Positions 7,089 to 14,715 of a stretch of DNA of 33,653 bases are shown here, piece by piece; position 1 is the stretch's first letter, and each line of letters opens with the position of its first letter. A program made the position numbers and the translations under genes. The notes beneath the pieces are model-generated. The model saw nothing but the letters and a program-made list of their open reading frames with translations. It was not told where the DNA came from and did not search any database. Source of the stretch: Bradyrhizobium jicamae (GTDB lineage Bacteria; Pseudomonadota; Alphaproteobacteria; Rhizobiales; Xanthobacteraceae). The DNA lies in NCBI RefSeq assembly GCF_001440395.1, contig NZ_LLXZ01000013.1:1-33653 (forward strand). The letters run 5' to 3'.

Positions 7089-7122
7089 TTGTGCAACGCG
7101 GCACATTGCACGTGCAGCACAA
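7089..7122. promoter_or_regulatory. Cluster of overlapping dyads upstream of the cyclase gene
   Basis: TTGTGC (7089-7094) is mirrored by GCACAA (7117-7122). Inside lie GTGCAA (7091-7096) with TTGCAC (7106-7111), and the perfect palindrome TGCACGTGCA (7107-7116). The 362-nt gap between the GNAT and cyclase genes (6957-7318) otherwise holds only repeat copy B. This is a plausible operator, with no regulator identified. Confidence 0.35.
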
Positions 7123-7318
7123 TTCAGTTGTTGTCATCATCGCATGCGCTGCTTGGTAGCGAACACTGTAGCCCGGCACCGCCTTTGGTCCGGTATCGAA
7201 CGCAATTCGCAGCCGAACTGTCGCATCAGCGCGTGCCATGCCGGGGAACTTGGGCTAAGTTTTTCCTGCCGTGGCCCCAACATTCGGCCTGCTGTCAACC
7301 ACACATCCGGTGGACCCC

Positions 7319-10300
7319 ATGCAGCAGATTTCAGACTGGCTCGAGAATCTCGGCATTGGACAATACGCGAAGCGTTTTGTCGAAAATGGAATTGATGTCA
7401 GTGTTCTTCCCGAATTGCGGGACGAGGACTTCGACAGGCTCGGGGTTCTGCTTGGCCATCGCCGCAAGATGCTGCGTGCCATCGCCGATCTCAACCAGGC
7501 CGAATTGATTGTGCCTCGCCGGCACGATGCCGAGCGACGCCACCTCACCGTCATGTTCTGCGACCTGGTCGGCTCGACGGCGCTCTCCGCGAGTCTCGAT
7601 CCCGAGGACATGTGGGAGGTGATCCGTGCCTATCGCGCTGCCTGTGCGACGGTCGTCGCCGCCTATGACGGCGTGATCGCCAGGTTTGTGGGCGACGGAA
7701 TTCTCGCCTATTTCGGCTATCCCCGCGCACATGAGGATGATGCGGAGCGCGCCGTGCGCGCCGGCCTCGACATCATCCCTGCCGTGAGGCGGCTCGACAT
7801 GCGTACGCAGGAGCGGGTCGAGGTGCGGGTCGCCATCGCGACCGGACTTGTGGTGGTGGGCGACCTCACCAGCGGCAGCGTATCGGAGCAACAGGCGATG
7901 GTCGGCGACACGCCGAACCTTGCTGCCCGGCTGCAAGCCCTGGCGGAGCCGGGGGCGGTTGTCGTTGCGGATTCGACGCGCCGGCTGCTCGGCGATCTCT
8001 TCACCTTTCAGGACCTCGGGCACCGCGACGTCAAGGGCATCTCCGAACCGATCGCGCTCTGGGCGGTCGAAGGCGGAGCTGCGTCGGAGAGCCGCTTCGA
8101 GGCGGTGCGCACGGTGCGGTCTATCGGCTTCGTCGGTCGCAAGGCTGAGATCGAGCTCGTGCGCGCGCGCGAGCAACTGGCGTATCAGGGCGAAGGCCAG
8201 GTGGTGCTGATTTCAGGCGAGGCCGGGATCGGCAAGTCTCGCCTTGTGGCAACGCTCTCCGAGACCCCGGCGTTCGGAGCGCCCCGCCGGCTGCGGTATC
8301 AATGCTCGCCCTATCACTCGAACACCGCGCTTCATCCCTTTATCGCGCAGCTCGAGCGCGCCGCCGGCATCGGGCTGCAGGATAGCCCCGAGCAAAAACT
8401 CGACAAGCTCGAGGCCATGCTTGCGCTCGGAACGCAGCAAGTGGCCAAAGCGGTGCCGCTCATTGCCGCGCTGCTTTCGATCCCGACCGGCGAGCGCTAT
8501 CCACCGCTGGGTTTAAGTCCGGTGCAGCAGCGGCGACAGACCTTCGCCGTCCTGCTCGATCAGTTCGAGGGCCTGGCGCGGCAGCAACCGCTGCTGATCG
8601 TCTGCGAAGACATGCATTGGGCCGACGCCACGACGCTCGAACTGTTCGATCTCGCGGTCGATCGGATCAGGGGCTTGCCGGTGCTTGCGCTCGCGACATT
8701 CCGGCCCGAGTTCGAGCCGCCCTGGGAAGGTCTCGCCAATGTCAGCCTGCTGCGGCTCGAAAGGCTTGACCGGCAGGAGACGCGCGAGCTGGTCGAGCAG
8801 GTGACCGTCGGACGAAAGCTGCCGGGCGAGATGATGCGGCAGATCATCGACAAGACCGATGGCATCCCGCTGTTCGTGGAAGAATTGACCAAGATGGTGC
8901 TGGAGTCGGGACTCCTGGTGCAGGATGTCGGGCGCTATCGTCTCGACAATCCGCTGCCGCCGCTCGCGATTCCCGCGACGTTGCAGGACTCGCTGATGGC
9001 GCGGCTCGACCGGCTGGCGCCTGTCAAGGAGGTGGCGCAGATCGGCGCTGCCATCGGGCGCGAGTTCTCCTACACGTTGCTGCGATCGGTGGCGGGGCGC
9101 GATGACCTGACGCTGAGCGCTGCGCTGGCGCAACTCGAGGAAGCCGAACTGTTGGTATGCTGCGGCGCGCCGCCGGAGGCGACCTACAGCTTCAAGCATG
9201 CACTCGTTCAGGAAGCGGCTTACGAGAGCCTGCTCAAGAGCCGGCGGCAATTGCTCCACCAGCATATCGGCGATGTCTTGCGCGACAAGTTTCCAGTCAT
9301 CGCCGAGACCGAGCCGGAAGTTCTTGCACATCACTTCACTGAAGCGGGGTTGAGCGCAACAGCCCTCGACTGGTGGCGCAAGGCCGGCCAGCAAGCCCTG
9401 AGACGCTCGGCCTATACCGAGGCGATTGCGCATCTCGGCAAAGCGGTTGCCATCGCAGATAAACTGCCCGTTGGGCCGGGCCGGATCATGAACCGGCTGC
9501 AGCTTCAAATCGCGTATGGCCGCGCGCTGCGGAGCAATCTTGGGCACAGTGCCCCGGAAACGGTGGCGGCATGGAAGCGCGCGCGACAATTCGCGGCCGA
9601 CATCAATGATCCCGTCGAACTGGCGCCGATCCATTCGGGCCTGTTCAATGCCAGCCTGACCCACGGCGAGATCGCGCCGATGCGGGAGTTGGCCGAGGCC
9701 ATCATGAGCGCCGCCGGGCAGCGACCGGATTCGCCGGTGGCCGCCGTCGTCGCTCACTGGACGACCGGGGTCACCTGCTGGTTCGGCGGCGACTACCTCA
9801 ACGCGCGACTGCATCTCGAGCGCGCGCTTGCGATCTATGAGGCCGAGCCTGATCCGGCTACCTTCAAGGCGTCGGCGCTGGACCTGCCGTTCGTCATCAT
9901 GAGGTTCCTTGCGCTGGTGCTGTGGCCGCTTGGCATGATTGACCGATCGCGACGGCTCGCCACCGAGGCAGTATGCGCCGCGGGAGAAAAGCGGGCGCTT
10001 TCCCAGGCCAACGCGCTCGTCCACAAGGCGGTGTTCGATGGCGTATGCGGGGGCATGTTGCAGGAAACGGAAACGATCCTGGCGCTCGCCCTCGCCCGCG
10101 AGCATACGATGCCGTTATATGTCGCGGCCGGCAGCTACCTGAACGGGCTGGCACAGTGGCGCGCCGGCGACCGAACAAGTGGGCTTGCGGAAATGTGCCG
10201 GGGCTGGACGTTGCTTCACGAGAATGACTGCTACCTCTGTGAGCCATTTTGGGGAATGCAGATTGCGGTAGCGAATGCGGAAGCCGGAGAAGTTGATGCC

Positions 10301-10672
10301 GGGTTGGAAATCTTGCGGGAGTTGATCTCCTGGACAGAACGATCCGGCCAGCATTGGCTCGATGCCGAACTTCATCGCAGCCAGGGTGAGCTTGTGTTGC
10401 GCCTGGACCCGCCTGATATATCGATGGCCGAAGACGCTTTCCGCAAAGCCCTGGAAATCGCCCGCGCGCAACGAACGAAGACGTTCGAGTTGCGCAGCGC
10501 CGTTGGACTTGCGCGGCTCTACAGCGCAAATGGCCGGGCTGATTCAATCTTCGAGTTGCTCGCGCCGATCCTCGTTGATTTCAACGCGGGGCAAGGTCTT
10601 CCCGAGATCGAGCAGGCGGAAATCCTGCTCCGCCAAGCCGCTCCTTCCGAGCCCGCGCGCAGGATAGGTTGA
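7319..10672 (+). CDS. SAM - class III nucleotidyl cyclase - AAA/STAND ATPase - helical-repeat protein
   Basis: An 1117-residue cytosolic signalling protein. Domains: SAM-like (1-60, ISDWLENLGIGQYAKRF); class III cyclase (about 73-255) with metal-binding Asp in FCDLVGS (D82) and VGDGILAYFG (D126) and the transition-state Asn/Arg in NLAARLQ; AAA/STAND ATPase (about 270-600) with Walker A GEAGIGKS (300-307) and a Walker-B-like LLIVCEDMHW (425-434); then about 450 residues of helical, TPR-like repeats. The family is expanded in Bradyrhizobium; it presumably makes cAMP when the ATPase/repeat sensor is triggered, but ligands are unknown. ATG 7319 is preferred because the SAM domain starts there; GTG 7271 would add 16 residues. 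No transmembrane segment is seen. Confidence 0.9.
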   Translation: MQQISDWLENLGIGQYAKRFVENGIDVSVLPELRDEDFDRLGVLLGHRRKMLRAIADLNQAELIVPRRHDAERRHLTVMFCDLVGSTALSASLDPEDMWEVIRAYRAACATVVAAYDGVIARFVGDGILAYFGYPRAHEDDAERAVRAGLDIIPAVRRLDMRTQERVEVRVAIATGLVVVGDLTSGSVSEQQAMVGDTPNLAARLQALAEPGAVVVADSTRRLLGDLFTFQDLGHRDVKGISEPIALWAVEGGAASESRFEAVRTVRSIGFVGRKAEIELVRAREQLAYQGEGQVVLISGEAGIGKSRLVATLSETPAFGAPRRLRYQCSPYHSNTALHPFIAQLERAAGIGLQDSPEQKLDKLEAMLALGTQQVAKAVPLIAALLSIPTGERYPPLGLSPVQQRRQTFAVLLDQFEGLARQQPLLIVCEDMHWADATTLELFDLAVDRIRGLPVLALATFRPEFEPPWEGLANVSLLRLERLDRQETRELVEQVTVGRKLPGEMMRQIIDKTDGIPLFVEELTKMVLESGLLVQDVGRYRLDNPLPPLAIPATLQDSLMARLDRLAPVKEVAQIGAAIGREFSYTLLRSVAGRDDLTLSAALAQLEEAELLVCCGAPPEATYSFKHALVQEAAYESLLKSRRQLLHQHIGDVLRDKFPVIAETEPEVLAHHFTEAGLSATALDWWRKAGQQALRRSAYTEAIAHLGKAVAIADKLPVGPGRIMNRLQLQIAYGRALRSNLGHSAPETVAAWKRARQFAADINDPVELAPIHSGLFNASLTHGEIAPMRELAEAIMSAAGQRPDSPVAAVVAHWTTGVTCWFGGDYLNARLHLERALAIYEAEPDPATFKASALDLPFVIMRFLALVLWPLGMIDRSRRLATEAVCAAGEKRALSQANALVHKAVFDGVCGGMLQETETILALALAREHTMPLYVAAGSYLNGLAQWRAGDRTSGLAEMCRGWTLLHENDCYLCEPFWGMQIAVANAEAGEVDAGLEILRELISWTERSGQHWLDAELHRSQGELVLRLDPPDISMAEDAFRKALEIARAQRTKTFELRSAVGLARLYSANGRADSIFELLAPILVDFNAGQGLPEIEQAEILLRQAAPSEPARRIG

Positions 10673-10699
10673 GCGACGCGTCGTCATCCCCGCCGGGCA

Positions 10700-10740
10700 T
10701 TCCGTTTAACGGAAAACGTCAGCGCCTTGCCGCTGCTGAC
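10700..10740. promoter_or_regulatory. Two dyads upstream of the binding-protein gene
   Basis: TTCCGTT-T-AACGGAA (10700-10714) is a perfect odd-length palindrome. GTCAGC (10718-10723) is mirrored by GCTGAC (10735-10740). Both lie 28 nt or more after the cyclase stop and 75-115 nt before the next ATG, so they could be an operator or part of a terminator. No T-run follows. Confidence 0.35.
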
Positions 10741-10814
10741 ACCATGCGGCATGATCGCGCCGACCAAAATTCAAGGTCGCAGACAATGCGGCGCGCCGAC
10801 AAGGGAGGCCTTCC

Positions 10815-12023
10815 ATGAAAAGAGCAATAACAGGCATGTTCGCCGCCGCATTGGCGATGTCGGCGACGACGGCATTGGCGCAGAGCAAGCCGCCGCTCAA
10901 GCTTGGCGGCATTCTCGACATGTCCGGGCTTTACGCTGATATCACCGGGCCGGGATCGGAGACGGCTGCGAAGATGGCGGTGGAGGATTTTGGCGGCGAG
11001 GTGCTGGGACGCAAGGTCGAGATCGTCGCCGCCGATCATCTCAACAAGGCCGATCTTGCCGCCAGCATCGCGCGCGACATGTTCGACAATCAGGGTGTCG
11101 AGATGCTGTACGACGTGGCGGCGTCGGCGACCGCGCTCGCCGCCGGCGAGATCGCGAAAACGCGCAACAAGATTGTGATGTATAGCGGCCCCGCCTCGAT
11201 CCGCCTCAGCAACGAAGCCTGCGGTCCCTACACCGTGCATTATTCCTACGACACGTTTGGGCAGGCGAACTCGACCGGGCTCGCCACCGTCAAGTCCGGC
11301 TTCGACACCTGGTTCTTCCTCACCGCCGACTATGCCTTCGGGCAGGATTTGGAAAAGGACACGACCAACGTGGTGGTGAAGGCCGGCGGCAAGGTGCTCG
11401 GCAGCGTCAAGCATCCGCTCAATACCTCCGACTTCTCCTCCTTCCTGCTGCAGGCGCAGAGTTCGAAGGCGAAGGTCGTCGGTCTCGCGAATGCCGGCGG
11501 CGACACCATCAACGCGATCAAGCAGGCGGCGGAATTTGGTCTGACCCGAAGCGGCGGGCAGAAACTCTCGCCGCTGCTCGCCTTCGTGACCGATATCGAC
11601 AGTGTCGGGCTGGAAACTGCGCAGGGCCTGCTGCTGGCCGAAGCTTTCTATTGGGACCTCAACGACGACACCCGCGCGTTCTCAAAACGCTTCCAGGAAC
11701 GCATCAAGCGGCCGCCGACCGCGGCGCAGGCGAGCGTCTATTCGTCGGTCCTGCATTATTTGAAAGCCGTGAAGGCCGCGCACACCACGGATGCCGCGGC
11801 GGTGATGAAGCTGATGAAGGAGACGCCGGTCAACGACATGTTCGCCAAGAACGGCAAGATCCGCGACGACGGCCGCATGGTGCACGACATGTATCTGTTC
11901 GAGGTCAAGAAGCCGTCGGAGTCGAAGGCGCGCTGGGATTATTACAAGCTCTTGGCCACCATTCCCGGCAACGAGGCGTTCCAACCGCTGGAATCCTCGC
12001 GCTGCCCGCTGGTGAAGAAATAG
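10815..12023 (+). CDS. Branched-chain amino acid-type ABC transporter substrate-binding protein
   Basis: A 402-residue periplasmic binding protein of the LivK/peripla_BP_6 class. A Sec signal peptide (MKRAITGMFAAALAMSATTA, cleavage after LAQ at 21-23) precedes the start of the mature fold, LKLGGILDMSGLYADITGPG, the usual LivK-type opening. The length is normal. These proteins capture amino acids, amides or aromatic/carboxylic acids for a Liv-type ABC permease. No permease or ATPase gene is present here, so this is an orphan receptor. SD AGGGAGG lies 5-11 nt before ATG 10815. Proximity to acyl-CoA genes suggests a carboxylate ligand, which is inference only. Confidence 0.92.
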   Translation: MKRAITGMFAAALAMSATTALAQSKPPLKLGGILDMSGLYADITGPGSETAAKMAVEDFGGEVLGRKVEIVAADHLNKADLAASIARDMFDNQGVEMLYDVAASATALAAGEIAKTRNKIVMYSGPASIRLSNEACGPYTVHYSYDTFGQANSTGLATVKSGFDTWFFLTADYAFGQDLEKDTTNVVVKAGGKVLGSVKHPLNTSDFSSFLLQAQSSKAKVVGLANAGGDTINAIKQAAEFGLTRSGGQKLSPLLAFVTDIDSVGLETAQGLLLAEAFYWDLNDDTRAFSKRFQERIKRPPTAAQASVYSSVLHYLKAVKAAHTTDAAAVMKLMKETPVNDMFAKNGKIRDDGRMVHDMYLFEVKKPSESKARWDYYKLLATIPGNEAFQPLESSRCPLVKK

Positions 12024-12034
12024 GATCGCATCTT

Positions 12035-12120
12035 CGTGGGGTGGGCAAAGCGGAGCGTGCCCACCATGCCTGCGGCAAAGTTGGTGGGCACGGCGCTGGT
12101 GCGCCTTTTCCCACCCTACG
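12035..12120. repeat. Palindromic repeat, GTGGGGTGGGC...CCCACCCTACG subfamily, copy C
   Basis: An 86-bp inverted element. CGTGGGGTGGGCAAAGCG and AGCGTGCCCACCAT on the left are mirrored by TTGGTGGGCACGGCGC and CCTTTTCCCACCCTACG on the right. Its architecture is the same as copies A and B, but it has a GTGGGC core instead of GATGGGT. It separates the binding-protein gene from the first crotonase gene. Confidence 0.85.
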
Positions 12121-12157
12121 AATTCAATCTCAACCAACAACAACGAAAGCACGACAC

Positions 12158-12952
12158 ATGAGCGCAAACGAAATGGTCCTCCAGAAGCTCGAACAGGGCT
12201 TGCTTACCATCACCATGAACCGTCCCGACCGGCGCAACGCGCTCAATCCGGACATGACGCGCGGGCTGGTGGAGGCGGCGCGACGGGCGCAGGAAGATCA
12301 CGAGGTGCGCGCGGTGCTGATCAAGGGCGCCGGCGGCACGTTCTGCGTCGGCGGCGACGTCAAGTCGATGGCCGAGGGCAGGGCGCCGCTGCCCTTCGAG
12401 GCCAAGATGGCGAACCTGCGCCGCGGCATGGAAGTGTCGCGCATCCTGCACCAGATGCCGAAGCCCGTGGTGGCGCAGCTCGACGGCGCCGCCGCCGGCG
12501 CCGGCCTTTCGATCGCGCTGTCCTGCGACCTGCGCGTCGCCAGTGCTTCCTGCAAGATCACCACCGCCTTTGCCAAGGTGGGCTTCTCCGGCGATTACGG
12601 CGGCACCTATTTTCTCACCCAGTTGCTCGGCAGCGCGAAGGCGCGCGAGCTCTATCTGCTGTCGCCGGTCCTGAGCGCGACCGAAGCCTATAATCTCGGC
12701 ATGGTGACAAAGGTTGTGCCGGACGCTGACATCGACGCCGAGGCGCGTGATCTCGCGATGTCGCTGGCGACAGGGCCCTCGATCGCGCTCGGCTTTATCA
12801 AGCGCAACATCAATAATGCCGAGTCGATGTCGCTGGAGGCCTGCTTTGATGGCGAGGCAATCCATCACACGCGCGCCGGCGATACCGCCGACCACAAGGA
12901 AGCGGCAAAGGCCTTCGTCGAAAAGCGCAAGCCCGCATTTCAGGGGCAGTGA
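12158..12952 (+). CDS. Enoyl-CoA hydratase/isomerase (crotonase) family, PaaG-like
   Basis: A 264-residue crotonase. The CoA-binding and oxyanion-hole segments are present (RNALN, GGTFCVGGDVKSM, DGAAAGAGLSIALSCDLRVAS). The two hydratase glutamates are missing: the GGGxE position reads GAGLS and the PE position reads FAKVG. Instead Asp146 sits in GFSGDYGGTYFL, the position where PaaG/ECI-type isomerases carry their acidic residue. A double-bond or ring isomerase acting on an acyl-CoA is therefore more likely than hydration. ATG 12158 is chosen although the frame is open from 11651; the upstream part overlaps the binding-protein gene out of frame. The next gene starts 1 nt after its stop. Confidence 0.9.
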   Translation: MSANEMVLQKLEQGLLTITMNRPDRRNALNPDMTRGLVEAARRAQEDHEVRAVLIKGAGGTFCVGGDVKSMAEGRAPLPFEAKMANLRRGMEVSRILHQMPKPVVAQLDGAAAGAGLSIALSCDLRVASASCKITTAFAKVGFSGDYGGTYFLTQLLGSAKARELYLLSPVLSATEAYNLGMVTKVVPDADIDAEARDLAMSLATGPSIALGFIKRNINNAESMSLEACFDGEAIHHTRAGDTADHKEAAKAFVEKRKPAFQGQ

Positions 12953-12953
12953 G

Positions 12954-13718
12954 ATGGCCGAATATCTCAGGCTACGGCAGATCTGCCTAGTGGCGCCGCA
13001 TCTGGCGCCGGTGATCTCGGACATCGCCGCGATCATGGGCCTCAATGTCTGCTATCGCGACGGCAACGTCGCCAAGTACGGGCTGGAGAACGCGCTGCTG
13101 CCGGTCGACACCATCCTGCTTGAAGTGGTGGCGCCGACTGAGCCGGGCACCGCGGCGGGGCGTTTCCTCAACAAGACCGGCGGCCGCGGCGGGTACATGG
13201 CGATCTTCTGCTGCGACGATCCCGACGCGCGCGGCAAGCATGCCAACGCGATCGGCGTGCGCACGGCGAACGTGATCACGCACGCGCCCTATCACGGCGT
13301 GCAGCTGCACCCGCGGGATTGCCGTGCGGCCTTCATCGAGTTCAATCACACCGACGGCAGCGACGATGTGCTCGGCCCCTATCCGCCGGCGGGGCCGGAC
13401 TGGCAGAAGGCGATCGCTAAGGATGTGACGCTGGCGCTGACGGAAGTTGAGATGCAGAGCCCGGACCCGGAGGGGCTCGCCCAGCATTGGGGGAAGATTT
13501 TGGGTGTCGCCGTCAGCAAGGGTGCGGGCGGGGAGGCGGAGCTGAAACTGCCGAATGCGCGCTTCCGTTTTGTGAAGGGCGGGAGCGACCTGATGAGCGG
13601 ACTGACGTTCAAGGTCGCCGATGTCGCCAAGGTGCGTGATACCGCCAAGGCGAAGGGCTGCAAGGTGTCGGGCGATACGTTCGATCTTTGCGGCGTGACG
13701 TTCAGCCTGGTGGCGTGA
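12954..13718 (+). CDS. Two-module VOC-family protein
   Basis: A 254-residue protein. ATG 12954 begins 1 nt after the crotonase TGA, so the two are almost certainly translationally coupled. The N-terminal module starts LRLRQICLVAPHLAPVISDI and includes GGYMAIFCCDD. A second VOC-like module begins about residue 155 (DVTLALTEVEMQSPDPEGLAQHWGKIL). The first module lacks an obvious metal-binding His at the usual strand-1 place, so metal dependence is unclear. Coupling to a crotonase suggests it acts on, or senses, an acyl-CoA or related intermediate, as methylmalonyl-CoA epimerase does within the same superfamily. The substrate is unknown. Confidence 0.82.
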   Translation: MAEYLRLRQICLVAPHLAPVISDIAAIMGLNVCYRDGNVAKYGLENALLPVDTILLEVVAPTEPGTAAGRFLNKTGGRGGYMAIFCCDDPDARGKHANAIGVRTANVITHAPYHGVQLHPRDCRAAFIEFNHTDGSDDVLGPYPPAGPDWQKAIAKDVTLALTEVEMQSPDPEGLAQHWGKILGVAVSKGAGGEAELKLPNARFRFVKGGSDLMSGLTFKVADVAKVRDTAKAKGCKVSGDTFDLCGVTFSLVA

Positions 13719-13727
13719 GCACCGCAC

Positions 13728-13880
13728 TTCCCCTCTCCCCTTGTGGGAGAGGGTGGATCGACGACGCGATGCGGCGGCGAGACGGGTGAGGGGTTGTCTC
13801 CGCACACACAGATCTCTCATGCGGAGAGAACCCCTCATCCGGCGCTTCGCGCCACCTTCTCCCACAAGGGGAGAAGGGAA
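13728..13880. repeat. Palindromic repeat, CCCTCTCCCCTTGTGGGAG family
   Basis: A 153-bp inverted element. TTCCCCTCTCCCCTTGTGGG plus AGAGGGTGG is mirrored by CCACCTTCTCCCACAAGG plus GGAGAAGGGAA. Inside, GGGTGAGGGGTT is mirrored by AACCCCTCATCC. It occupies nearly the whole gap between two convergent genes and would form one long hairpin in either transcript, so it may act as a bidirectional terminator. Confidence 0.88.
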
Positions 13881-13897
13881 GAAGAGAGCCGCGCGAC

Positions 13898-14698
13898 TTA
13901 CCGCCCCTTGAAATTCGCCACCCTTCGCTCAGCGGTGGCTTTCACGCCTTCCTTGAAATCCTCCGTCGCGCGCAACTTCGTCTGCTCGACGAGTTCGTGG
14001 TTGGTGGCAGCGAGCACGCGGTCGGCGAGGCCGGCGCGCATGGTGGCGCGGGTCGAGATTAGGCCGAGCGGGGAGCATTCGGCGATTTCCTGGGCGAGCT
14101 TCATCGCTTCAGCGCGGACCTGATCCTGCGGCACGCAGACATTGGCGAGGCCCATCCGCGTGGCTTCCTCGCCGGTGACGCGGCGGCTGGTGTAGAAAAT
14201 CAATTCCGCATTGTTCTTGCCGACCAGTTCGGGCAGCGTCGCGGTCAGGCCGAAGCCGGGATGGAAGCCGAGCTTGGTGAAGTTCGCCGCGAAGCGCGCC
14301 TCGGGGCAGGTGACGCGGAAATCGGCGGAGACGGCTAGTCCCAGGCCGCCGCCGATGGCGGCGCCATGGACGGCGGCGACGATCGGCTTCTTGTTGCGGA
14401 AGATGCGCACGGCCTGAACGTAGAGATGGTTGATCGGCAGATTGGCCGCCGGATCCTTTTGCGCGCTTTCTTCCTGCTCCTGCCGCTTCGGATCGGAGAA
14501 GTCGGCGCCGGCGCAGAACGCCTTGCCTTGCGCGGCGAGCACGGACGCGCGGATTTCGACATCCTTGTCGAACTCCTCCAGCGCGTCTGCGATCTGGTTG
14601 ATCAGCGAGACGTCGAAGAAGTTCAGCGGCGGCTTGCGGATTTCGATCAGGCCGACATGGCCGTGCTTCTCGACGCCGATATCAGTGTATTTGCTCAT
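13898..14698 (-). CDS. Enoyl-CoA hydratase family protein lacking both hydratase glutamates
   Basis: A 266-residue crotonase-fold protein with intact CoA-binding features (GKAFCAGADFSDP, VHGAAIGGGLGLAVSADFRV, LPELVG). At the two positions where rat mitochondrial hydratase has Glu144 (GGGCE) and Glu164 (QPE), this protein has Gly (GGGLG) and Phe (AANFTKLG). A classical hydratase reaction is therefore unlikely; another crotonase chemistry (isomerase, retro-Claisen, thioesterase) or a loss of activity must be considered. It is the last gene of an operon with two acyl-CoA dehydrogenases, 17 nt after the larger one. The gene ends against a palindromic repeat. Start ATG at 14698. Confidence 0.9.
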   Translation of the reverse strand: MSKYTDIGVEKHGHVGLIEIRKPPLNFFDVSLINQIADALEEFDKDVEIRASVLAAQGKAFCAGADFSDPKRQEQEESAQKDPAANLPINHLYVQAVRIFRNKKPIVAAVHGAAIGGGLGLAVSADFRVTCPEARFAANFTKLGFHPGFGLTATLPELVGKNNAELIFYTSRRVTGEEATRMGLANVCVPQDQVRAEAMKLAQEIAECSPLGLISTRATMRAGLADRVLAATNHELVEQTKLRATEDFKEGVKATAERRVANFKGR

Positions 14699-14715
14699 AA
14701 CGTTTCCTCTTTGAA

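Noticed and set aside
8513..10105. 530-codon open frame on the minus strand
   Set aside because: It is antisense to the ATPase and helical-repeat part of the cyclase gene, whose motifs are intact. The translated product has no recognisable domain and has the Arg/His-rich look of GC-rich shadow frames.
11651..12157. N-terminal extension of the first crotonase
   Set aside because: The added 169 residues overlap the binding-protein gene out of frame and cross a palindromic repeat; the crotonase fold starts at 12158.
12714..12953. N-terminal extension of the two-module VOC protein
   Set aside because: It overlaps the crotonase gene out of frame; ATG 12954 is one base after the crotonase stop and gives the natural VOC start.
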